Origin: an uncultured Eubacteriales bacterium
GTDB lineage: Bacteria; Bacillota; Clostridia; Lachnospirales; Lachnospiraceae
Length of the DNA stretch: 5,629 nucleotides
Reading direction: 5' to 3'
NCBI GenBank assembly: GCA_900321505.1
Contig: ONWK01000085.1
Span: 1-5,629, forward strand
Part shown: positions 1 through 5,629 of the stretch, in pieces
Layout: each line of letters starts with the position of its first letter
Position numbering within the stretch: position 1 is the stretch's first letter
Translations under genes and position numbers: made by a program
Notes under the pieces: generated by a model
Databases searched by the model: none
What the model saw: the letters and a program-made list of their open reading frames with translations, nothing else
Told to the model about the DNA's origin: nothing

Positions 1-63
1 ATCAACCGGGCAAAGATGTGAAAAAAAGTCCGCATTTTCTTTTGTTATTCTGGTTACCTCCAA
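1..63 (-). CDS. 5' end of a further gene, product unknown (runs off the left edge)
   Basis: A frame entered at TTG 63-61 reads MEVTRITKENADFFSHLCPVD and is still open at the window edge. It begins 35 bases after the stop of the YbjN-like gene, on the same strand. The TTG has GAGGTG 7 bases upstream. A GTG at 78-76 in the same frame and a non-standard ATA at 48-46 are alternatives; an in-frame stop at 81-79 bounds the frame. The residues look like a real soluble N-terminus rather than antisense noise. The 'ITKEN..FF.HL.P' style is reminiscent of the start of GNAT-type acetyltransferases, so this may be a second GNAT gene beside the one at the other end of the window. With 21 codons, that is a weak guess. 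Confidence 0.45.
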   Translation of the reverse strand, partial: MEVTRITKENADFFSHLCPVD

Positions 64-76
64 CGTACTACACCTC
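56..76 (-). promoter_or_regulatory. Two overlapping candidate ribosome binding sites for the next gene
   Basis: On the minus strand, GAGGTG (76-71) lies 7 bases before a TTG codon at 63-61. A second match, GGAGGT (61-56), begins at the last base of that TTG and lies 7 bases before an ATA codon at 48-46 in the same frame. Both are six-base matches to the anti-Shine-Dalgarno. No ATG lies at good spacing from either: the ATG at 35-33 is 20 bases from GGAGGT and in another frame. Confidence 0.5.
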
Positions 77-98
77 ACTTATATTGGGCTCAGCTGCA

Positions 99-629
99 CT
101 ATACGTACTCCTTCGCTTCATCCAGAGTCACTTCACCGGCCGCAAGCTGAACAAGAGGCTCCATGTAGATGTCGGCCGCAGCAACGGCATTTGCCATGCA
201 GATGTTCATCTGCTCAAACAACGCATCCCCGGATAGTTCTATGGAGAAAGGCACCGTAAGCCGGTAGGCAAGGAATGTACAGTCCTTATCGATGCAGTAT
301 CTTCCGCAGGGAAGGACAAAATTCATATACGTGATCGCTTCAAAAAGCTCAGGAAGATGCCCCTTCGGAAGATCATCCATCAGTGTGATCACAGAGGAAA
401 AATGCTGGATCTCATCCTCCTCGGAAGCGATGGGATCAAAATAGAATTCTCCAATTGCCCCTTCTTCTGCATCATCCTTTGCCAGTGCGTCCAAGATCAC
501 ATTCAGCACCGGAGGAAGTCCCTCCTGTTCCGGTTCTGCCACTTCACAGGCGATAAGCTCCTCCTGCAGTGATTCCTTCATCCGCTCCAGCAGCTCGCGC
601 CTTTCCTGCTTCTTTTCATCTATATTCAT
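99..629 (-). CDS. YbjN-like small acidic protein, candidate chaperone of the giant protein
   Basis: 176 residues, strongly acidic, with no signal peptide or membrane segment. The start at 629 is chosen for its GAGGAGG site. The N-terminus is a charged helix (DEKKQERRELLERMKESL, residues 4-21). Residues about 40-85 alternate strands and helices with acidic patches. The core at about 93-165 matches the YbjN pattern: helix LPELFEAITYMN, turn LPCGRYCID (a short strand after Gly), strand TFLAYRLTVP, then a long helix that ends near a hydrophobic PLVQLAAG. From family knowledge, YbjN-like domains share the fold of type III secretion chaperones such as CesT, which are small and acidic and are often encoded beside their effector. 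Here the gene begins 73 bases after the giant gene's stop on the same strand, so a chaperone or stabilising partner of that protein is a reasonable inference. An immunity protein or a regulator is also possible. The family call rests on pattern recognition only. Confidence 0.7.
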   Translation of the reverse strand: MNIDEKKQERRELLERMKESLQEELIACEVAEPEQEGLPPVLNVILDALAKDDAEEGAIGEFYFDPIASEEDEIQHFSSVITLMDDLPKGHLPELFEAITYMNFVLPCGRYCIDKDCTFLAYRLTVPFSIELSGDALFEQMNICMANAVAAADIYMEPLVQLAAGEVTLDEAKEYV

Positions 630-638
630 CTGACTTAT

Positions 639-645
639 CCTCCTC
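639..645 (-). promoter_or_regulatory. Ribosome binding site that sets the start of the YbjN-like gene
   Basis: On the minus strand, GAGGAGG lies 9 bases before the ATG at 629-627. It lies outside the giant gene, in the 73-base gap between the two genes. The longer in-frame start at 713 has only a weak GGAAG upstream and would add 28 residues of unlike composition, overlapping the end of the giant gene. The site therefore decides for the start at 629. Confidence 0.85.
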
Positions 646-702
646 GTTACTAACAAAAACGATATCTGATACTCATTCGTCCATGTGCTTCTTAACACCT
701 GA

Positions 703-3700
703 CTATCTTCCATTCATCTTCCGCGCAAGAGCATTTAAGGACGGAACCTTCTTCTTCTCATCATACGGAAGACCGAAGCTCTTGATCATCTGGATGTAGC
801 CATCCCGTTCCGCCTTGTCCTTCGCCTGCTCATCCGGTTTTCCGAAGAGTCTCATCCGGATCTGATCCGCATACCGCTTTGCAATTTGGTCACAGGCAGA
901 GATGAGATCCGAGTATCCCAGAGATGCCATAAGCGTCCTGCGCATCCGGTTTGCGAATTCTTCCTCATTGTAAATCTTCCGATGATTCTTCTTCATCACA
1001 GCCTTCGCCTGATCCAGATATTTATCAAACTGGAAATAATCATCAAACATCATGGTCCGTGCACTGGTAAGATGCATACCGCTCAGTACCCCTGCAACTG
1101 TGGTAAGTGCAGTGCCTGCCAGTCCGACGACCGTACCGGCAACCGGAATGAACACGCCTGCGATGGAGAGTCCCGCTCCTACGGCCTGTATGGCGGAATA
1201 AGCAGCCTTCCTTGTTCCCAGATCCTTCGACAGCTTCTTTATGTTTTTGTCATACTTTGCTCGACGGAATTCCTCCTCCAGCCTGCGGCGCTCCTCGGTC
1301 TGCTCTGCTGGATCCTGGTCCCCTTCGGAAGAAACCTCAAGCTTTGCCCTGTAAGCTGTATTGATCTTTTTATTCAGATATTTGGAAGCATTTTTATTAT
1401 TCTTCAGATCAAGGGTTCCTGACACCGTCTGATAGGTGCTCTGAAGCGCTGTGATGCCGGCCGTTGCTACTCCCACGCCCTTAAGAGCAGTAGAGGTCGT
1501 GATCTCGGCTCCCTCCACAAAGTTCTTTGCCAGATCCTGATATTGCTTCCCGGATTCGATACCTGTCCAGATGGCTGTGGTTGTCTGAAGCACTGATTTT
1601 ACGGCCGAAGCCACATCCTGGCCGATGATGTCTCCGTAGTGCATATTTTCATGATTCTTTGCAATATGATAAATGCTGTATACTGCAGAAAGCACCTGCC
1701 CTGCCCCGGCGATACTGTTTGCAGTGATCGAATTGGATACAAAATTGAACTTCGCCAGTGCGCTATCCTTAAGCCCCCATCCGGCGACGATTCCGGCATT
1801 TGCAGCAAGCGCTGAGCCGGCGGAAGCTGCCGTTCCCGTATTGTCCTGAAGATCCATGAGATTCTGATTCTTCAGGTTATATTGCTGCTCTGCCTTCTTT
1901 TCGCCCTTCTCACCGATCGCGCCGTAGCTCTTCTCCTTCCCTACTGTTTCATCCGCTTCGATCAGCTTTTCCAGCAAAAGCTGTGCGGTTCGCTCCAGCG
2001 CATGCAGCTCCTCCTCTTTTCCAGCATTCTTCTTTTTCTTATCCAGATAATCCTTCTTATACTTCAGCTGTTCATCCCGAAGATGCTTTGTACTGGTGTA
2101 AAGATCCTTTAAAAGATGCGCGCGGTATTCTACCGGTTTATCCTTAAACTCTGATGTCGGTCTTGCGTCCTTAACGTCCAGCTCGGCGCAGTCGCTGATC
2201 AGCTCCTGATAATCTCCACTTATCTGCATGGCCTCGGTCAGCTTATGCATATATACATAGCCGCCGAATACCCGGGACATGACCTTCAGCTTTGAAGCAA
2301 GCATCTGATCCTTAAACTTGTCCAGGTCCGGCATATAGGCACCCTGGGAAGCGTAGGCATCCATTACCTCCGGACTCTTCCTCTTTCCGGTTTCGATCAG
2401 ATAATAGATAAAGAGCCGCTCCCTCTTCGACTTTGCAAGGAGAGCGGAAATGATCTCTCCATGATGATTCCGGACGCCGATAAACCGTCCTGCCAGTCCC
2501 GCATTGTTATAATTCCGGATAAACCACTTATCGATGGATTCTACCGCCGCTATCTGCTCGGGAGTAAGATTCTTATCGACTTCCTTTGCAGAAAGAGTTT
2601 TCTTTCCGGTGCGGTTATCCAGTTCCTCCGCATAGGAGCGTGTGAAGCTTTGCAGTTCATCCCTGTATCCGCCGGTCTTTTCCTCCACCTTCTCGATCAC
2701 GGCATTTCGGAATTGGTAATCGTTTGCCGCCCGGATGGCATCCTTCACCTCAGCCGGCCAGTCCTTCACCAGATGGGTTGACTTGTAGATCTCGATATCC
2801 TTCTGGTAGGCCGCAAACATATTGGCCTTATCACGGATATTTATCCGCTCGGAGCCCTCCCGGAAGGCAAAATGCTTTTTCCACTTTGCATAGACGGAAG
2901 CCATTTCCGAGATTCTTTCTCCGGCCTTTACTCCATCCTTCGTGGAGATCTTTCCCCGGACCGGTTTCTCGGTGATTGCGGACTTTCCAACTCCTCCCAT
3001 GGCGATATTTAACTTGTCATAGAACTCGTCCGACAGCTGACGCAGCATGTCGCAGGCTGCCCTGTGATTCTTTCCCTCCTGGGTGTATTGATGGCCTCTG
3101 TGGGTATCATAGAAGATATTTGCCGTCTCGGAAAGCCGGTTCATGGCATCCATCAGATCTCTTACATCGATGGTCCCGGCACCTCGCTTGGAGAGCTCCC
3201 CATTTTTGTTTTTAAGCCGTGCTGCGAGCCTTCTTACCAGCTCCGCCGCATCCAGCAGCTGCCTGTACGGAACAGATTGCTTATTCTCCGCCTTACTCCG
3301 GTTGGCAAGCCTTGTCCAGGTCTCGCTTTCATCCTTCAGCTGACCGAGGATTTCTACGAATACCTTCTTCACCGCAGTATCAATGGGCTCATCGTTCTTT
3401 CCCTCTGCCTTGTTCTTTGTTTCCTTCTTCTCCGTAAACTCCTCGCCGTTTGCACCGAAATAGTCCTTAAGGACACTGCGAACCGCCTTGACGCTGTCCT
3501 TCTTCTTTTCGCCCTTCATCAGGGATTTCTGAAGAGCGTCAAATTCCTCCAGACTCTTCAATCTGATCAGGTTGTTATGATCATCCGCAATATAGATTCC
3601 TTCATCCAGTTCACCAAGCCCTGTTGCACGGAAGGCCTCCACCTTTCCGTTCTTTTCCGCAAAGTAGGTATTCCTTGTTGTCGTCCCCTGGGACTCATCC

Positions 3701-4875
3701 TTTTCTTCCAGCTTCACATTATGATCCGCCATGGTAAGAATGATACGCTTTGCATTCTTTACCTTCTGCGGAGCATCTGCGATATTCTGCATGGAGTAGA
3801 CCACGGTGGTGTTGGCATTCTCCCCCAGCGACATATAGCGGGAATCCTTCTTCGCCAGTTTCGCGTCCGAAAGATCCAGCTCGGAATTATCATCATTGGA
3901 CTTCGGATCATACTGGATCATCTGGAAATTAATCTTGGAAAGAAAACGGGGATAGTTATCGGCTACCCATTTCCGGATCCGCATGGCTCCTTTTCCCACC
4001 GACACCGCACCGCTGCCATGGCCCTGAAGCACGATATTCACCGGGCGGAAAGCAGCTACCGCATCATCTTCACCCCAGTCTGCCTCATCCAGTTTCTGCT
4101 TTAAGACGGATTTCCCCAGTTCCAGGATATACTCCTCGATATTTTCTTCACTGTATTTTCCCTTATTCTTCTGGGCGGAGATCAGAAAACGGGTTTTGGT
4201 GGCTCCGGTCTTTTCGTTTACCACTTCCTTTTTTCTCAGCTGATTCAGCTTCTTTCCGGCAACTTTTTCGTCCACCTTATTCCCGTAGGTCTTCTCGATC
4301 CTTTGGTTGACCTTTTCCCGTTCCTGCTTTGCTGCAGCCTTCTTCTCCCGGATCTCCTTATTATCCCGTTCCACTTCCTTCTTCGTCTTGCAGAGTCCGG
4401 TCCAGGTCAGGAACTTATTCTTGTTGTACCAATGCACCTTGGATTCCTTCAACTTTTCATCCGCAGAAGGCTGGGATCTGTACTGCAGAGATTTCAGTCC
4501 TGCAACACTGAACTCGATCACATCTTCTCCCTGGGAAAGAAGCTTTGTCCCTGCCGAATGATGAAGCGCAATATCCTGAGACTTTTCTCCTTCCGCCTTT
4601 TTCAGCTTGAGGCCATCAAATGCGGCATAGCGTTTACTTCCCAAGTTTTTAATGATCGCACTACGGACAAGGCGTTTCTGCGTGTTCTGCTGCACATTTT
4701 CCTGCTGCTTATTCACTTCCCTAAAGTAGTCCTGTCCTGCCTTAGTCTGCACTCTGTACAGATTATCTTCCTTCAGTTTCTTCTGCTCCTGCTGCGGCGC
4801 ACTTACCTGAATGGGAGCGTTCATCCTCTGCTGCTCCGGCATATGCAGATTGCCGATCTCATCATGATCACTCAT
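703..4875 (-). CDS. Giant 1390-residue modular protein of unknown function, candidate effector or toxin
   Basis: I do not recognise this as a named protein. ATG start with a strong GGAGG site 8 bases upstream; TAG stop. No signal peptide. Visible layout: Gln/Lys-rich, low-complexity N-terminus (1-75); Lys/Glu-rich helical stretch, possible coiled coil (about 160-215). An alpha/beta-like segment (about 276-390) holds strand VNIVLQ, turn GHGSG (285-289), a helix, strand INFQMIQYDP (Asp323), strand TTVVYSM, and strand RIILTMADHN (His385). This order recalls alpha/beta hydrolases, but the nucleophile position of the G-x-S-x-G elbow would be Gly287, with Ser288 beside it. A long charged helical middle follows (about 450-1000). 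Gly/Ala-rich hydrophobic stretches lie near 1014-1035, 1049-1072, 1125-1150 and 1226-1267; the last contains Pro1244 and GxxxG pairs (1247/1251, 1262/1266), as in membrane-inserting hairpins. The tail (1270-1390) is helical and basic. Only a handful of cysteines were seen. The small gene immediately downstream resembles a secretion-chaperone-fold protein, which supports an exported or injected effector; that role is inference. A large structural or cell-surface protein is the alternative. Confidence 0.9.
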   Translation of the reverse strand: MSDHDEIGNLHMPEQQRMNAPIQVSAPQQEQKKLKEDNLYRVQTKAGQDYFREVNKQQENVQQNTQKRLVRSAIIKNLGSKRYAAFDGLKLKKAEGEKSQDIALHHSAGTKLLSQGEDVIEFSVAGLKSLQYRSQPSADEKLKESKVHWYNKNKFLTWTGLCKTKKEVERDNKEIREKKAAAKQEREKVNQRIEKTYGNKVDEKVAGKKLNQLRKKEVVNEKTGATKTRFLISAQKNKGKYSEENIEEYILELGKSVLKQKLDEADWGEDDAVAAFRPVNIVLQGHGSGAVSVGKGAMRIRKWVADNYPRFLSKINFQMIQYDPKSNDDNSELDLSDAKLAKKDSRYMSLGENANTTVVYSMQNIADAPQKVKNAKRIILTMADHNVKLEEKDESQGTTTRNTYFAEKNGKVEAFRATGLGELDEGIYIADDHNNLIRLKSLEEFDALQKSLMKGEKKKDSVKAVRSVLKDYFGANGEEFTEKKETKNKAEGKNDEPIDTAVKKVFVEILGQLKDESETWTRLANRSKAENKQSVPYRQLLDAAELVRRLAARLKNKNGELSKRGAGTIDVRDLMDAMNRLSETANIFYDTHRGHQYTQEGKNHRAACDMLRQLSDEFYDKLNIAMGGVGKSAITEKPVRGKISTKDGVKAGERISEMASVYAKWKKHFAFREGSERINIRDKANMFAAYQKDIEIYKSTHLVKDWPAEVKDAIRAANDYQFRNAVIEKVEEKTGGYRDELQSFTRSYAEELDNRTGKKTLSAKEVDKNLTPEQIAAVESIDKWFIRNYNNAGLAGRFIGVRNHHGEIISALLAKSKRERLFIYYLIETGKRKSPEVMDAYASQGAYMPDLDKFKDQMLASKLKVMSRVFGGYVYMHKLTEAMQISGDYQELISDCAELDVKDARPTSEFKDKPVEYRAHLLKDLYTSTKHLRDEQLKYKKDYLDKKKKNAGKEEELHALERTAQLLLEKLIEADETVGKEKSYGAIGEKGEKKAEQQYNLKNQNLMDLQDNTGTAASAGSALAANAGIVAGWGLKDSALAKFNFVSNSITANSIAGAGQVLSAVYSIYHIAKNHENMHYGDIIGQDVASAVKSVLQTTTAIWTGIESGKQYQDLAKNFVEGAEITTSTALKGVGVATAGITALQSTYQTVSGTLDLKNNKNASKYLNKKINTAYRAKLEVSSEGDQDPAEQTEERRRLEEEFRRAKYDKNIKKLSKDLGTRKAAYSAIQAVGAGLSIAGVFIPVAGTVVGLAGTALTTVAGVLSGMHLTSARTMMFDDYFQFDKYLDQAKAVMKKNHRKIYNEEEFANRMRRTLMASLGYSDLISACDQIAKRYADQIRMRLFGKPDEQAKDKAERDGYIQMIKSFGLPYDEKKKVPSLNALARKMNGR

Positions 4876-4882
4876 AGAACTT

Positions 4883-4888
4883 TCCTCC
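4883..4888 (-). promoter_or_regulatory. Ribosome binding site of the giant gene
   Basis: On the minus strand, GGAGGA lies with 8 bases between the GGAGG core and the ATG at 4875-4873. This is near-ideal for a Firmicute and selects residue 1 over the later in-frame Met codons 12 and 18. The site lies inside the open alternative frame that extends from the upstream gene. Confidence 0.85.
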
Positions 4889-4957
4889 GCGATTTTCCAC
4901 TACCTCTTGTATGGATATACCACTTCTTTTCTTTGAAATAATACGGCGAATTAACCG

Positions 4958-5018
4958 AATATCCTCTGCAGATCAGATCCGCCTTATCAGCTGAAATATC
5001 CCCGGCGGATCAGATCCG
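4958..5018. repeat. Imperfect 24-bp direct repeat across the 3' end of the GNAT-like gene
   Basis: Bases 4958-4981 match 4995-5018 at 21 of 24 positions by eye; mismatches are at 4965, 4967 and 4970 of the left copy. The offset is 37 bases, which is not a multiple of three. The right copy encodes the final residues of the GNAT-like protein (PDLIRRGYF). The left copy lies after its stop codon and, in the shifted frame, reads ADLICRGYS. The copies are too alike and too close for chance. The likeliest origin is a short tandem duplication followed by some divergence. Confidence 0.75.
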
Positions 5019-5629
5019 GTTCACTGGAAGCAAATACATGATTAAACAGTTCCACCGTCTTCGGACTCTCCATCACGATCTTTACCACCGTGTCATCCGA
5101 TTCCCTGACGTAGTACAGGGCAGCGACATAAGCAAGTAAGTTTCCCAGTTCAGTTGCCGCATTTGGGGAAAGGCTGGCCATCAGGATCAGCCGCAGTTCC
5201 TTCGGCCCGATCCGGTCGTACAGGATCAGGGAAGAAACCTCACCCTCCTTCATCACTGCACAGCTCATTTCCCGGTCATAATCCATGGGATCATCGGAAA
5301 TGTTGACGTGATAGAGGCTGTCCTCCCGTCTGATGATCTCGTTCAGTGCCCTGCGGAAGACATCATCCGGGATATCCTTCAGCATCCAGATATCATCATG
5401 TACTGTCTTCAGCCGGTCCTTTACGATCTCCTTAGCCTTCTCCATGGATCCATGCCGAAGAACGGCATCCTCCTTGGAGATTAAGATTTCGGAGCTGGCG
5501 ATCACTTCAAAGTCAAATCCCCATCCGGAGAAGAAATCCTCCGCAAGGTCATACTTCGTATCAAAGGGAATGTCCACAAGAATGCCCTCCGCCGGATTAT
5601 CCTTAAGGATATCCGAGAGTGCATCCATC
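4987..5629 (-). CDS. GNAT-acetyltransferase-like protein, 3' part (runs off the right edge)
   Basis: The frame is open to the window edge. The first visible Met codon (5628-5626) has no visible upstream sequence, so it may be internal; at least 213 residues are present, ending in TGA. The visible N-terminus (about residues 12-50, with ILVDIPFD, then DFFSGWGFDFEV) looks like the end of one GNAT domain: a beta strand, a helix, then an 'FF..GF' strand. A charged linker follows (about 55-105). Residues about 120-200 look like a second GNAT-like half: a strand, a turn and a strand (SCAVMKEGEVSSLILYD), a strand RLILMASL, then a helix. The usual acetyl-CoA loop (R/Q-x-x-G-x-G/A) is replaced by Pro-Asn-Ala-Ala-Thr-Glu-Leu-Gly, so this half may not be catalytic. 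A tandem GNAT protein with one worn-down domain is the best reading; the substrate is unknown. It lies 111 bases upstream of the giant gene on the same strand. Its 3' end is affected by a direct repeat, described separately. Confidence 0.6.
   Translation of the reverse strand, partial: MDALSDILKDNPAEGILVDIPFDTKYDLAEDFFSGWGFDFEVIASSEILISKEDAVLRHGSMEKAKEIVKDRLKTVHDDIWMLKDIPDDVFRRALNEIIRREDSLYHVNISDDPMDYDREMSCAVMKEGEVSSLILYDRIGPKELRLILMASLSPNAATELGNLLAYVAALYYVRESDDTVVKIVMESPKTVELFNHVFASSEPDLIRRGYFS

Noticed and set aside
1..98. Terminator after the YbjN-like gene, suggested by a run of seven T on the minus strand near 27-21
   Set aside because: No GC-rich hairpin precedes the T run, only a weak AT pairing, and the T run reads as two Phe codons in the next gene.
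630..713. Longer N-terminus for the YbjN-like protein, starting at 713
   Set aside because: The added 28 residues do not resemble the rest, would overlap the giant gene's end and have only a weak ribosome site, whereas the ATG at 629 has GAGGAGG at 9 bases.
886..1422. Plus-strand open frame of 178 codons
   Set aside because: It is antisense to the C-terminal part of the giant gene. Its Cys-rich, patternless translation has no family character.
3064..4104. Plus-strand open frame of 346 codons opposite the giant gene
   Set aside because: It lies wholly antisense to the giant gene, which has a good ribosome site and a coherent composition. Its translation is rich in Leu, Ile, His, Arg and Cys, as expected of the reverse complement of a Lys/Glu/Asp-rich protein.
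4303..4941. Plus-strand open frame of 212 codons overlapping the 5' part of the giant gene
   Set aside because: It is antisense to the Lys-rich N-terminal coding region, with a long Leu/Phe/Arg-rich translation typical of a shadow frame, and it overlaps the start signals of the giant gene.
4876..4986. Internal promoter in the gap before the giant gene
   Set aside because: A TATTAT on the minus strand (near 4946-4941) resembles a -10 box, but nothing like TTGACA lies about 17 bases upstream, and the segment is explained better as a former coding extension plus the ribosome site.

Overview
The window carries a compact minus-strand gene cluster, read from high to low coordinates. In order it holds: (1) the 3' part of a GNAT-acetyltransferase-like gene that runs in from beyond the right edge; (2) a giant 1390-residue protein that fills about three quarters of the window; (3) a small acidic protein of 176 residues resembling the YbjN family, which has a type III secretion chaperone-like fold; and (4) the first codons of another gene that leaves through the left edge. 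All gaps are short (111, 73 and about 35 bases). I see no convincing promoter or intrinsic terminator in any of them, so the set looks like one transcription unit. No RNA gene, insertion sequence or CRISPR array was seen. The many open plus-strand frames are antisense shadows of the giant gene.

The organism is most likely a Gram-positive anaerobe of the Clostridia, perhaps Lachnospiraceae. This is inferred from strong GGAGG-type ribosome sites with 7-9 base spacing, roughly balanced base composition, a large lysine- and glutamate-rich protein with few cysteines, and the protein families present. No marker gene in the window fixes the taxon.

The giant protein is the centre of interest. It has a low-complexity Gln/Lys-rich N-terminus. 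An alpha/beta-like segment with a Gly-His-Gly-Ser-Gly turn lies near residues 276-390, followed by a long, mostly helical, charged middle. Several Gly/Ala-rich hydrophobic stretches lie between about 1014 and 1267, and the tail is basic and helical. It has no visible signal peptide. A large modular protein with membrane-active-looking helices, next to a small acidic chaperone-like protein, suggests a secreted or injected effector or toxin with its partner. That is inference: no secretion apparatus or recognised toxin motif is visible here.

There is also an unusual 3' end on the upstream GNAT-like gene. A 24-base direct repeat, offset by 37 bases, places a second copy of the last codons in another frame. 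That frame stays open until a TGA that overlaps the giant gene's ATG, suggesting that a small duplication shortened the gene and broke an older translationally coupled junction.
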